A DNA stretch of 54,873 nucleotides from an uncultured Oscillospiraceae bacterium (GCA_949841465.1 CATKZW010000018.1:1-54873); one strand, 5' to 3'. Positions 42,087-50,151 are shown, numbered from the stretch's first letter. Notes: a model not told the origin generated them from the sequence alone. Numbers and translations are program-made.

Positions 42087-43169
42087 TTACTTCAACTCCT
42101 GGATCTTCTGATACAGGTCGGCCAAATCGCCGCTGGCGTACTGATCAATAACCGGTTTGCAGGCTTCCACCCAGGGGGCCTTGTCGGTGACCTCGATCAC
42201 GTTGACGCCGTCGGCCTTCAGGCCGTCCAGCACCTCCTGCTCGGCGCCCTCTACGTACTCCTGGTTGAACTTCTGGGCATAGGCGGCGGCCTCCATAATA
42301 ACGTCCTGCTGGGCGGGGGTGAGCTTGGCCCAGGCGTTGTCGGTGATGATGACCTGCACCGCGCCCAGGGTGTGACCATCCAGAATCAGGTTGGGGGCTA
42401 CCTCGTCAAAGGCGTTGGACTTGTAGTTGCCGATGGGCTGCTCCGCGCCGTCGCACACCTTGGTGCTCAGACCGGAATACAGCTCGCCGAAGGACACCAC
42501 CGTGGGGGAGGCGCCCAGGCCCTCCACCAGGCCGTTCATGATGGGGTCGTTGGACACGCGCAGCTTCATGCCCTTCAGGTCCTCAATGCCGGAGATGGAG
42601 TCCCGGGTGAAGAAGTGGCGGAAGCCCTCCTCACCGAAGAAGATGCCCCGCACGGGCAGGCCCAGCTCCTGGGGTTCGTTGAGGAACTCCTGGGCCAGCT
42701 CGCCGCTGTTGGCGAAGTTCCAGAAGTGCTCCCGGCTCTCAAAGGTGAAGGGGAGGGTGCACAGCACAGTCTTTTTCACGCCGTAGGAGTTCAGCGCGAA
42801 GACGGAAATGCGGGAGATGTCGATCTGGTTGGAGCCGGCCATGATGGAGTCCAGCACGTCGTTCTCGGAGCCCAGCACGCCGCCGGCCTGGATGTCGATG
42901 GTGATGGAGCCGCCGGACAGCTCCTCAGCCTTCTCTTTAAAGGCGGTGGCCACGTTGCCGATAATGGAGTCGATGGGGTTGACCTCGGCGTACACCAGGG
43001 TCACCTTGGGGTCGTTTGCCACATCGGAGCCGCCTGAGGTGCCCTCGGGGTTGGAGCCGGTCTGGCTGGGCTGAGTGGAGCCGGCCGCGCCGGGGCTGCC
43101 GCCGCAGGCGGCCAGACCCAGCATCATGACCAGGGCCAGCAGAGTGCAAAGGGCTCGCTTCATTTTCAT
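42087..43169 (-). CDS. dctP: TRAP transporter substrate-binding lipoprotein
   Basis: A 360-residue lipoprotein: the signal peptide ends in the lipobox LAAC (Cys22), followed by a flexible Ser/Gly/Pro linker and a DctP fold (VTLVYAEVNPIDSIIGNVAT, LKGMKLRVSNDPIMNGLVE with the substrate-carboxylate Arg, FGELYSGLSTKVCDGAEQP). It captures the acid outside the membrane for DctQM. The start at 43169 is chosen because GGAGGAAC lies eight bases upstream; ORF extension upstream is not supported. First gene of the uronate operon. It is distinct from the 331-residue binding protein at 36757. Confidence 0.92.
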   Translation of the reverse strand: MKMKRALCTLLALVMMLGLAACGGSPGAAGSTQPSQTGSNPEGTSGGSDVANDPKVTLVYAEVNPIDSIIGNVATAFKEKAEELSGGSITIDIQAGGVLGSENDVLDSIMAGSNQIDISRISVFALNSYGVKKTVLCTLPFTFESREHFWNFANSGELAQEFLNEPQELGLPVRGIFFGEEGFRHFFTRDSISGIEDLKGMKLRVSNDPIMNGLVEGLGASPTVVSFGELYSGLSTKVCDGAEQPIGNYKSNAFDEVAPNLILDGHTLGAVQVIITDNAWAKLTPAQQDVIMEAAAYAQKFNQEYVEGAEQEVLDGLKADGVNVIEVTDKAPWVEACKPVIDQYASGDLADLYQKIQELK

Positions 43170-43252
43170 TTTGTGTTCCTCCATTTTGTCACAGCATTGC
43201 ACTGCTTATTTGGGCGGTATGTACAACATTAGCCGTCCGCCCTGCTGCCGTC

Positions 43253-43281
43253 ACTGTAGCAAATTGCAAAAAGCAATTCAA
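43253..43281 (-). promoter_or_regulatory. dctPQM-uxuB-kdgF promoter with an AATTGC palindrome
   Basis: On the minus strand TTGAAT (43281-43276) and TACAGT (43258-43253) are 17 bases apart. The spacer is occupied by the perfect palindrome AATTGC-AAAAA-GCAATT (43262-43278), which includes ATTGCAAAAAG, the same 11-mer found at the kinase promoter (34396-34406). The rest of the stretch 43282-43503 holds one stem (CCAGGCGGC/GCCGCCCTGG near 43377) and nothing else I recognise. Confidence 0.7.
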
Positions 43282-43503
43282 TAGCGTTTAAAATATGTGC
43301 TATTTATCCAAAGGAATTGAAAACTGCCTTTGTAGATTCCCCACAATTTACATTGGACCGATTTTGGCAGTTTGACCAGGCGGCAAAAGGAGAGCCGCCC
43401 TGGCTTTAAGCGAGGCGCCGCAACGAAGTATTTTATCGAAGCGCTGATTTAATTTTCGCATAACAGAAAATATGATGAAATAAGGGAAAAGGAGGCGCAG
43501 GAA

Positions 43504-43677
43504 ATGAAACAGGAAAGCGTTGACAAAGGGGACAAAATGTGCTATGTTAGCATTGCCAAGTAATGTGGCCCCATAAAAGTCAAAGCCATGCTCCTGGAGT
43601 AGGCCCAGGAGGAGCGCCGTGCCGCCAACGACAAGGCTATTGAGGCTTTCGGTGGTTCTGGGCAGGTGCAGATCTGA
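43504..43677 (+). pseudogene. Small gene with two in-frame stops
   Basis: From ATG 43504 (AAGGAGG ten bases upstream) one frame reads MKQESVDKGDKMCYVSIAK, TAA (43561), CGPIKVKAMLLE, TAG (43600), AQEERRAANDKAIEAFGGSG and then QVQI and TGA. The frame is never shifted, and the codon choice after each stop stays coding-like, so it looks like a 57-residue gene broken recently by point changes. The family is not recognised; the KAMLLE..Q and EAFGG motifs suggest a small accessory protein. Nothing indicates recoding. Confidence 0.5.
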
Positions 43678-43789
43678 GAAGTACCGTTTTTATCGGCGAC
43701 ATTTTTGTTCTGAACAAGAGAGCAGGCGGTTCCCCGCAGATTACGCGGGGAACCGCCTGACCCACCCAGTTACAAAGGAGGGAAGCCCA

Positions 43790-44170
43790 ATGGGTAAACA
43801 GTTTCTGGACGATGAAACCCTGTATCAGTTCGTATCTTCTGAATATCATGCGCAACGTATAGAAAGTGAATCCGGAATTGGAATGTCCTGGGCAGATATG
43901 GGCGGCAGCGAGGAATTGGAAGAAAGGCTGTCCGATCTGTCTGAGGAGGATCAAGAGAAATTTACGGAAGACCTGAAACATGCTGCCTCTGACCCAGAGA
44001 TTGCAAGCTGCTTTAGACAGATGGATGGCCTGATCCATACCGGCGAGGATAGCGAAGAGGAAGAGGACGCAGAAGAAGAAGACGCTGAGGACAAACTCCA
44101 GCAGCTGGAGGGTCTTCAATCAGATGTCATGGATTTGATAAGAGATCAGCTCGGAGACTATCTGAACTAA
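43790..44170 (+). CDS. Small acidic hypothetical protein
   Basis: A 126-residue soluble protein with a strongly acidic linker (GEDSEEEEDAEEEDAEDK at about 85-103) between two helical parts: FLDDETLYQFVSSEYHAQRI, LSDLSEEDQEKFTEDLKHAA, and QQLEGLQSDVMDLIRDQLGD. No family is recognised; the layout resembles small phage- or plasmid-borne accessory proteins. AAAGGAGGG eight bases upstream of ATG 43790 decides the start; the longer frame from 43619 covers the neighbouring pseudogene end. A bidirectional terminator follows. Confidence 0.65.
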   Translation: MGKQFLDDETLYQFVSSEYHAQRIESESGIGMSWADMGGSEELEERLSDLSEEDQEKFTEDLKHAASDPEIASCFRQMDGLIHTGEDSEEEEDAEEEDAEDKLQQLEGLQSDVMDLIRDQLGDYLN

Positions 44171-44171
44171 C

Positions 44172-44213
44172 AAAAAGGTACTGCCAAAATTTTCTTGGCA
44201 GTACCTTTTTTAT
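44172..44213. terminator. Bidirectional terminator before rnj
   Basis: AAAAAGGTACTGCCAA and TTGGCAGTACCTTTTTT form a perfect stem with A and T tracts on both sides. It serves both the acidic gene and the converging RNase J gene. Confidence 0.9.
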
Positions 44214-44227
44214 TAAGCAATTAATCC

Positions 44228-45886
44228 TTAGACCTCCATGATGACAGGCAGAATCATGGGGTTGCGTTTCGTTTTCTTGTAGAGGTAGTTGGACAGCGCG
44301 CCCTTCATCTCCGACTTGATGGACGACCAGTCCCGAACACGGCGCTGGCCACAGGTGTTCAGCGCGTCGATGGCCACCTGCCGCAGGTCGTCCATCAGCT
44401 CCTCGGACTCCTTCACGTACACAAAGCCCCGGGTGATGATGTCCGGCCCGGAGATCACCGCGCCGTCCTCCCCGGACATGGAGACCACCACCACCACCAT
44501 GCCGTCCTGGGCCAGGTGCTGACGGTCCCGGAGGACCACCGCCCCAACGTCGCCCACGCCGTAGCCGTCCACGAACACCTTGCCCGCGGGGACAGTGCCG
44601 TTGAGCTTAACGCTGCCCTGGGTGAGCTCGATCACCCGTCCCACGTCGCTGATGACGATGTTCCGGGGGTCCATGCCCATGTCACGGGCCAGCCTGGCAT
44701 GGGTTTTCAGGTGCCGCTGCTCCCCGTGGACGGGGATGAAGAACTTGGGCCGAACCAGGGCGTGTATGATCTTCAGCTCCTCCTGGCAGGCGTGGCCGGA
44801 CACGTGGAGGGGCAGCTCCCGCTCGTTGACCACTTCGGCCTCCCGGCGGTAGAGCTCGTTGATGACGTTTCCGATGGAGTCCTCGTTGCCGGGGATGGCG
44901 GAGGCGGAGATGATGACCCGGTCGCCGGGCTGTATGTCCACCTGCCGGTGGGTGTTGAAGGCCATCCGGGTGAGGGCGGACATGGTCTCCCCCTGGCTGC
45001 CGGTGGTGATGATGCACACCTTGTTGGGGGGGAGGGTCTTGATGTGGGCCACGTCGATCACCGTCCCCGCCGGGATGTTCATATAGCCCAGCTCGGTGGA
45101 CACCTTCATGGCATTCTCCATGCTGCGCCCGGTGACCGCCACCTTGCGGCCGTACTTGGCGGCCACGTCGATGATCTGCTGGATGCGGTCGATGTTGGAG
45201 GCAAAGGTGGTGATAATGATGCGGCTCTCACAGCCCCGGAACAGCGCGTCAAAGGAGGCGCCCACGCTGCGCTCGCTCTTGGTGAAGCCGGGGCGCTCCA
45301 CGTTGGTGGAGTCGCACAGCAGGGCCAGCACACCCTCGTTGCCCAGCTCACCCAGGCGGGTCAGGTCGGCCATACCGCCCTGGATGGGGGTGGGGTCGAT
45401 CTTGAAGTCGCCGGTGTGGACGCACACGCCCACGGGCGTGCGGATGGCAAAGGCCACCGCGTCGGCAATGGAGTGGTTGATGTGGATGAACTCCACACTG
45501 AACCGGCCCGCCTTCACCGTCTCCCCCGCCTCACAGGTGATGAGCTTCACCTTGTCGGTGAGGCGGTGCTCGTCCAGCTTCAGCTTGATAAGGCCGGCGG
45601 ACATGCGCGTTGCGTAGATGGGGGCGTTCACGTCCCGCATGAGATAGGGGATGGCCCCGATATGGTCCTCGTGACCGTGGGTGATGAAGATGGCCCGGAT
45701 GCGGTCACGGTTCTGGATCAGGTAGGTGAAGTCGGGGATGACCACGTCGATGCCGTACATGTCGTCGTCCGGGAAGCCCATACCCACGTCCACCAGGATG
45801 ATGTCATTGCCGTACTCATAGACGGTCAGGTTCTTGCCGATCTCGTTGAGGCCGCCAAGAGAGATAATCTTCAGTTTTTCTGCCAT
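44228..45886 (-). CDS. rnj: Ribonuclease J
   Basis: A 552-residue metallo-beta-lactamase/beta-CASP ribonuclease. The zinc motif HGHEDHIG gives His70, His72, Asp74, His75; other blocks are HTGDFKIDPTP, LLCDSTNVERPGFTKSE, TGSQGETMSAL and HVSGHACQEEL. RNase J degrades RNA from the 5' end and matures rRNA; it is central to mRNA decay in Firmicutes. The C-terminal about 100 residues (VSMSGEDGAVISGPDIITRG to ILPVIMEV) are complete. GGAG lies eight bases before ATG 45886. Single-gene unit. Confidence 0.93.
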   Translation of the reverse strand: MAEKLKIISLGGLNEIGKNLTVYEYGNDIILVDVGMGFPDDDMYGIDVVIPDFTYLIQNRDRIRAIFITHGHEDHIGAIPYLMRDVNAPIYATRMSAGLIKLKLDEHRLTDKVKLITCEAGETVKAGRFSVEFIHINHSIADAVAFAIRTPVGVCVHTGDFKIDPTPIQGGMADLTRLGELGNEGVLALLCDSTNVERPGFTKSERSVGASFDALFRGCESRIIITTFASNIDRIQQIIDVAAKYGRKVAVTGRSMENAMKVSTELGYMNIPAGTVIDVAHIKTLPPNKVCIITTGSQGETMSALTRMAFNTHRQVDIQPGDRVIISASAIPGNEDSIGNVINELYRREAEVVNERELPLHVSGHACQEELKIIHALVRPKFFIPVHGEQRHLKTHARLARDMGMDPRNIVISDVGRVIELTQGSVKLNGTVPAGKVFVDGYGVGDVGAVVLRDRQHLAQDGMVVVVVSMSGEDGAVISGPDIITRGFVYVKESEELMDDLRQVAIDALNTCGQRRVRDWSSIKSEMKGALSNYLYKKTKRNPMILPVIMEV

Positions 45887-46283
45887 AAATACTCCTTTTT
45901 ATGTTGTAAAAGATTTTTGCGTACAGAACCATAGGCGGTCCAAAAAGCCCGCCTTTTTGTCCCTATGTAGATGGCAGAACGCGCTGGATACGACAAAATA
46001 CGCGGCGCAGCCACCCGCGTACGCTGCGCAGGCCAAGCCCCGCCCCGCCGGCCCTGTCTCGCCGGAAGGACGGAGCAGCTGCCCCACAGCCGCTGTCATC
46101 CGATGCTCTGCCTATCAAAAGCGCTGTCGTCAGCGCCCTACGCCAAATGCAGAAGGCTCAACTCGACCCGAAGGGAGGAGCCGTTTCACGCAGTATACCA
46201 CACTTGATTGGAAAAGTACAGCACTTTTTGTCGGCTCGCCCCGGTCCATCGGTCCGCCCTGCCATCCAGCATCTGCAACCAGG
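45887..46283. other. Gap of about 400 bases with no supported gene
   Basis: Between rnj and the GNAT promoter I see no plausible gene. The middle (about 46000-46110) is GC-rich, and short possible frames on both strands lack ribosome sites. It presumably includes the rnj promoter, but no good pair stands out. Confidence 0.5.
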
Positions 46284-46312
46284 TTGCATTTCATTCACAT
46301 TGGTGATATACT
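46274..46312 (+). promoter_or_regulatory. GNAT promoter with overlapping palindrome
   Basis: TTGCAT (46284-46289) and TATACT (46307-46312) are 17 bases apart. The perfect palindrome TGCAACCAGGTTGCA (46274-46288) covers the -35 and looks like an operator. Confidence 0.65.
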
Positions 46313-46355
46313 TTAGCTGAAACAAATGGATACGTCAAAATCCGGCGGAGATTTT

Positions 46356-46826
46356 ATGAAAGAAATATTTCTATGTATTATGACCAGAGAGCTTTGTCAT
46401 GAATTGTATAAGAGTTGGGAAAATGATCCCGCTATATATAATGATGCGAATTTATTTGCACCATATCACTATGACAAAAACACTGTAAATAGATATTTTG
46501 ACTCTAAGCAACATCCGTCCCGCGTTCTATTTGCCATTATGAAAGATGGAAAGCCAATCGGTGAGCTCCAGCTAAAGCAGATAGACACGGAAGGCAAAGA
46601 GTGTACTCTGAGCATCCATATGCAAAATGATGCTGTAAAAGGCCGGGGATATGGAACATGCGCGGAGAAGTTAGCGCTGAAATACGCCTTTGACGTCTTG
46701 GGAATGGCCGCAGTAAATGCTGACACGGTTATAAAGAATACGCGGAGTCAGCATGTGCTTGAGAAAGTCGGATTTCAGTATATAGGGGAGAAGGACGGTT
46801 TTAGGTATTATCGGCGTGTGCAATAA
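46356..46826 (+). CDS. GNAT family acetyltransferase
   Basis: A 156-residue acetyltransferase of the RimJ/RimL-like type: FAIMKDGKPIGELQLKQID (strand 4), VKGRGYGTCAEKLALKYAF, the acetyl-CoA loop Q/RxxGxG/A in KGRGYG, and NTRSQHVLEKVGFQYIGEKD. The acceptor amine is unknown. The gene is clearly more AT-rich than its neighbours, which suggests recent transfer. GGCGGAG lies five bases before ATG 46356, so the ATG at 46326 is not used. A promoter with an overlapping palindrome lies upstream. Confidence 0.85.
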   Translation: MKEIFLCIMTRELCHELYKSWENDPAIYNDANLFAPYHYDKNTVNRYFDSKQHPSRVLFAIMKDGKPIGELQLKQIDTEGKECTLSIHMQNDAVKGRGYGTCAEKLALKYAFDVLGMAAVNADTVIKNTRSQHVLEKVGFQYIGEKDGFRYYRRVQ

Positions 46827-46900
46827 TTGAAGATTTATAAGGGAGCGTCACTTTAGGTAAAATTCCCCCTTGATAAATCTTCTCCTGGGAGGCCGCTCCA

Positions 46901-47080
46901 ATGAACGACAAAGCATACCTCAGCATCCGAATGAACCGGCAGCTCCACGACAAGTTCCAGTCCGTGGCGGCCTATGAGGGCCGCTCCATGAGCGGCCAGA
47001 TCTTGTACCTGGTCAGCCAATGCGTCCGGGACTTTGAAAAAGAGCACGGCCCCATTGACCCGCCCGGCCAAGGGCAGTGA
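46901..47080 (+). CDS. Arc-like ribbon-helix-helix protein
   Basis: A 59-residue frame reads MNDKAYLSIRMNRQLHDKFQ, SVAAYEGRSMSGQILYLVSQ and CVRDFEKEHGPIDPP. The beta strand YLSIRMN plus two helices (HDKFQSVAAYEGRS; SGQILYLVSQCVRDFEKEH) is the RHH fold used by Arc-type DNA-binding proteins. GGGAGG lies seven bases upstream. Its stop overlaps the comFC start in GTGA, so the two are translationally coupled; whether it regulates comFC is unknown. Confidence 0.8.
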   Translation: MNDKAYLSIRMNRQLHDKFQSVAAYEGRSMSGQILYLVSQCVRDFEKEHGPIDPPGQGQ

Positions 47081-47727
47081 AGCCGCTCCATGTTCTGCTG
47101 GACCTGCTCTACCCGCCCAAGTGCCCGTTCTGCGGGCGCATCCTGGAGCGGGGCGAGGAGGGCTGGTGCGCCTCCTGCCAGGAGGAGCTGCCCTGGACCG
47201 AGCCCGGCCAGGCAAAAGCTGTAGAGTTCTGTGATACCTGCCTGTCGCCGCTGTGGTATCAGGCCGGCGTGCGGAAGGGGCTGCACCGCTACAAATTCGG
47301 CGGGGGCCGGGGCCGCGCCCGGCTGTTCGGCGCCCTGATGGCCCAATGCCTCAAAGACCGCTGGACGGAGCCGGTGGACCTCATCACGTGGGCGCCCCTG
47401 CACCCCAAGCGCAGACGAAAGCGCGGCTATGACCAGGCAGAGCTGCTGGCCCGCCGCGTGGGTGAGCTGGCGGGCCTGCCGGCGGAACAAACCCTGGAAA
47501 AGATCCGCTCCACCGCCGCCCAGTCCCAAACCGGCGGGAACGAGGCCAGGAAGACCAACGTCCAGGGGGCCTACCGCGCCCTGCCCGGACTGGATTTCAC
47601 AGGAAAGCGAATCGTCCTTGTGGACGACGTGGCCACCAGCGGCGCGACGCTGTCGGAGTGCGCCGCCGCCCTGCGCCGGGCGGGCGCGGTCTGCGTGGTG
47701 GGGCTTACCTTTGCCAGAGCCAGGTGA
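47077..47727 (+). CDS. comFC: ComFC-type phosphoribosyltransferase-like competence protein
   Basis: A 216-residue protein: an N-terminal four-cysteine zinc site (CPFCGR, CASCQEE, CDTCLSP) and a C-terminal phosphoribosyltransferase fold with GKRIVLVDDVATSGATL (the PRPP loop) and RRRKRGYDQAELLA, as in ComFC/GntX. ComFC takes part in DNA uptake during transformation and in recombination. The start is GTG 47077, overlapping the RHH stop. Downstream is a terminator shared with the converging apt gene. No comFA is adjacent. Confidence 0.88.
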   Translation: MKPLHVLLDLLYPPKCPFCGRILERGEEGWCASCQEELPWTEPGQAKAVEFCDTCLSPLWYQAGVRKGLHRYKFGGGRGRARLFGALMAQCLKDRWTEPVDLITWAPLHPKRRRKRGYDQAELLARRVGELAGLPAEQTLEKIRSTAAQSQTGGNEARKTNVQGAYRALPGLDFTGKRIVLVDDVATSGATLSECAAALRRAGAVCVVGLTFARAR

Positions 47728-47757
47728 GGCGCTGTCCCAGATCTCGTCAAAAAGCAA

Positions 47758-47793
47758 AACAGCGCCGGAGCTGATCGCTCCGGCGCTGTTCCG
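47758..47793. terminator. Terminator between comFC and apt
   Basis: AACAGCGCCGGAGC and GCTCCGGCGCTGTT form a perfect 14-base-pair stem with AAAAGCAAA before and CCG after. It works best for the minus-strand apt transcript. Confidence 0.75.
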
Positions 47794-48348
47794 TCACTCC
47801 AGCGGCGTCCCCTCGGCGGAAAACAGGGGCAGCTTTTCCAGGAACAGGATGTCCTTCCGCTTGGCGGCGTTCCCCTCGGCCAGGATGGCCATGCGGCCCG
47901 CCACCTGTCCCCCGGCCTGGTCCACCAGGCTCTCCACCGCCGCCAGCGATCCGCCGGTGGAGATCACATCGTCCAGAATGAGGATGCGCTTGCCTTTGAT
48001 CTTCTTGGCGTCCGCACCGTCCATGTACAGCTTCTGCTCCCCCACAGTGGTGATGGAGTGGTCCACCGCCTCAAACACCCCGTCCATATACAGCTTGGGG
48101 GCCTTGCGCGCCAGGAAATATTCGTTCCTGCCGCTCTGCCGCGCCATCTCGTGGACCAGGGGGATGGCCTTGGCCTCCGGGGCCACCATGTAGTCAAACT
48201 CTGGGGCGATCTTCAGCAGGTCCCGGGCACAGGCGCAGGTCAGCTCCACGTCGCCGAAGATCACAAACGCGCCGATCATCAGGCTGTCGCTGACGGGGCA
48301 CAGGGGCAGCCGGCGCTTTAAGCCGGCCACGGTCATTTCATAGGTCAT
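47794..48348 (-). CDS. apt: Adenine/xanthine phosphoribosyltransferase family protein
   Basis: A 184-residue type I phosphoribosyltransferase. The PRPP loop is RILILDDVISTGGSL, with the hood near FDYMVAPEAKAIPLVHEM and ARKAPKLYMDGVF. It forms a nucleoside monophosphate from a purine base and PRPP. The exact base (adenine, xanthine or guanine) cannot be told; the divergent riboswitch-controlled purine permease argues for purines. GTAGGAG lies eight bases before ATG 48348, the preferred start over 48357, which would start directly on the ribosome site. Confidence 0.8.
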   Translation of the reverse strand: MTYEMTVAGLKRRLPLCPVSDSLMIGAFVIFGDVELTCACARDLLKIAPEFDYMVAPEAKAIPLVHEMARQSGRNEYFLARKAPKLYMDGVFEAVDHSITTVGEQKLYMDGADAKKIKGKRILILDDVISTGGSLAAVESLVDQAGGQVAGRMAILAEGNAAKRKDILFLEKLPLFSAEGTPLE

Positions 48349-48366
48349 GCGGCTCATCTCCTACCT

Positions 48367-48439
48367 GGGACGGCACTCCCCGCCGTCCCATCGTGATTTG
48401 TACGAGAGACATTATACTATCCCAGTCGCTTCTTGTCAA
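48367..48439 (-). promoter_or_regulatory. apt promoter and leader hairpin
   Basis: TTGACA (48439-48434) and TATAAT (48416-48411) are perfect hexamers 17 bases apart. The leader contains GGGACGGC/GCCGTCCC (48390-48367), a stem between promoter and ribosome site. Confidence 0.85.
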
Positions 48440-48524
48440 AATGTAATGAAATTTTCAGAACAAGAAAAAACTTGTAGAAATTTTCCTTGTCCTATGGTAT
48501 GATGATTTTGTCAATTTCATATCC

Positions 48525-48591
48525 TTCGGTATAATCGGGGCGAGATGGGCCCCGAGTCTCTACCGCCTAACCTATTTAGGCCGCTACCGAA
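48525..48591 (+). promoter_or_regulatory. Purine riboswitch upstream of the NCS2 permease
   Basis: The 67-base tract has the three-way junction of purine riboswitches: P1 UUCGGU/ACCGAA (48525 and 48586), UAUAAU after P1, P2 GGGGC/GCCCC with loop GAGAUGG, J2/3 GUCUCUACC, and P3 GCCUAA/UUAGGC. The pyrimidine at the ligand-pairing position before UAC is C, which suggests guanine or a related oxopurine. Loops 2 and 3 differ from consensus (GAGAUGG for GAUAUGG; L3 is only five bases). Confidence 0.75.
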
Positions 48592-48601
48592 AACAGAACA
48601 G

Positions 48602-48640
48602 GTCCGGAACCCCCAAGTTTCCGGGCTGATTTTGTTATTC
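48602..48640 (+). terminator. Riboswitch-controlled terminator
   Basis: GTCCGGAA and TTCCGGGC (one G-U pair) form a stem followed by TGATTTTGTT. It lies between the aptamer and the permease start, so ligand binding probably ends transcription here. Confidence 0.65.
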
Positions 48641-48685
48641 CCGCTCCCGGTTCTGCCGAAGGAAATTCTGGAGAGGGAGTTTTTT

Positions 48686-50128
48686 ATGGAAAAAATCTTT
48701 AAGCTCAAGGAGAACGGCACCACAGTCCGCACTGAGATTGTGGCGGGTCTGACCACGTTCATGACGATGGCCTACATCATCGCCCTGAACCCCAACCTGA
48801 TCGTCGGCTTCGGCCGCGGCGAGTTCGGCAGCTTCGGCGCGGATGCCGCCGCTGCGTGGAACGGCGTATTCATGGCCACCTGCATCGCCTCCGCCATCGG
48901 CATGTTCGTCATGGCCTTCCTGGCCAACAAGCCCTTCTGCCTGGCCCCCGGCATGGGCCTGAACGCCTTCTTCGCCACGGTAGTTGGCAATATCGCGGCC
49001 ATCACCCAGATGAGCTATCTGAACAGCCTCCAGGCGGCGCTGGTCATCATCCTCATTGAGGGCATCGTGTTCCTCATCCTGTCTGTACTCAACGTCCGCG
49101 AGAAGATTGTAGACGCTATCCCCCTGGGCGTCCGGCTGGGCATCGCCCCCGCCATTGGCCTGATGCTGATGAACATCGGCTTCGGTTCCAACGCCGGCGT
49201 GGGTGCCGCCTCCGAGCACTATGTCATGCGGGACTTCTTTGGCGCCCTGACCCCCAGCACCGCTCAGGCAAGCATGGGCGATTTCTATCCCCAGATGGTT
49301 CTTTACGTAATCACCATGTTCATCGGCCTGTTCGTCATCATCCTGCTGTCCAAGAAGGGCGTGAAGGGCGCAGTGCTCATCGGGATGCTGTGCGCCTCCG
49401 TCATCTACTGGATCGGCTCCTTCGCGTTCCTGTCCACCAACCCCTTCCAGTCCCTGTCTACCGCCAGCTGGCTGCCCCCCTTCGGCGACATGGCCCAGAC
49501 CACCCTGTTCAAGTTTAACTTCCAGGGCTTCCTGGACATCGGCTGGTTCACCGTCATCACCCTGGTCATCACCTTCTGCATGATTGATATGTTCGACACC
49601 ATCGGCACCCTGGTGGGCACCGCCTCCCGGGCCGGCATGGTGGACAAGCAGGGCCGCATGCCCAACATGAAGGAGGCCCTGCTGGCCGACGCCGTGGGCA
49701 CCGTGGCCGGCGCCTGCACCGGCACCTCCACCGTTACCACCTTCGTGGAGTCCGCCTCCGGCGTGGAGGCCGGCGGACGCACCGGACTCACCGCCCTGGT
49801 CTGCGGCATCCTGTTCCTGGCCTGCACCTTCCTTTCCCCTATCGCCGCCATCATCCCCGCCCCCGCTACCTCTGCCGCCCTGATCTACGTGGGCGTGCTG
49901 ATGCTCCAGGGCCTGAAGAACGTGAGCTTCGACGACATGGACCAGATGGTGCCCGTGGCCCTGATGCTCATCGCCATGCCCATCTCCAGCTCCATCGGCC
50001 ACGCCATCGGCCTGGGCCTGATCTCCTACACCGTCATCAAGGTGTTCTCTGGCAAGGCCAAGGACGTGTCCGTACTGACCTACGTCATCTCCGCGCTGTT
50101 CCTGGTGAAGTTCTTCCTGATCGTGTGA
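48686..50128 (+). CDS. NCS2 family purine permease
   Basis: A 480-residue protein with about thirteen membrane helices, matching the AzgA/PbuG branch: MEKIFKLKENGTTVRTEIVAG, ITTMAYIIALNPNLI-type helix, CLAPGMGLNAFFATVVG and FDTIGTLVGTASRAGM. Members import hypoxanthine, guanine or adenine by proton symport. GAGAGGGAG lies seven bases before ATG 48686; the longer frame starting at 48545 runs through the riboswitch and is not real. Control by the aptamer fits high oxopurine shutting off uptake. It is divergent from apt, a salvage pair. Confidence 0.92.
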   Translation: MEKIFKLKENGTTVRTEIVAGLTTFMTMAYIIALNPNLIVGFGRGEFGSFGADAAAAWNGVFMATCIASAIGMFVMAFLANKPFCLAPGMGLNAFFATVVGNIAAITQMSYLNSLQAALVIILIEGIVFLILSVLNVREKIVDAIPLGVRLGIAPAIGLMLMNIGFGSNAGVGAASEHYVMRDFFGALTPSTAQASMGDFYPQMVLYVITMFIGLFVIILLSKKGVKGAVLIGMLCASVIYWIGSFAFLSTNPFQSLSTASWLPPFGDMAQTTLFKFNFQGFLDIGWFTVITLVITFCMIDMFDTIGTLVGTASRAGMVDKQGRMPNMKEALLADAVGTVAGACTGTSTVTTFVESASGVEAGGRTGLTALVCGILFLACTFLSPIAAIIPAPATSAALIYVGVLMLQGLKNVSFDDMDQMVPVALMLIAMPISSSIGHAIGLGLISYTVIKVFSGKAKDVSVLTYVISALFLVKFFLIV

Positions 50129-50151
50129 CAGCCCCCAAAGGGCAAAGCGCA

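Noticed and set aside
43504..43677. Stop-codon recoding (pyrrolysine or readthrough)
   Set aside because: Two different stop codons 13 codons apart in a small gene without an SECIS- or PYLIS-like context point to decay.
48545..48685. N-terminal extension of the NCS2 permease
   Set aside because: It would translate the riboswitch and terminator; a good ribosome site stands before 48686.
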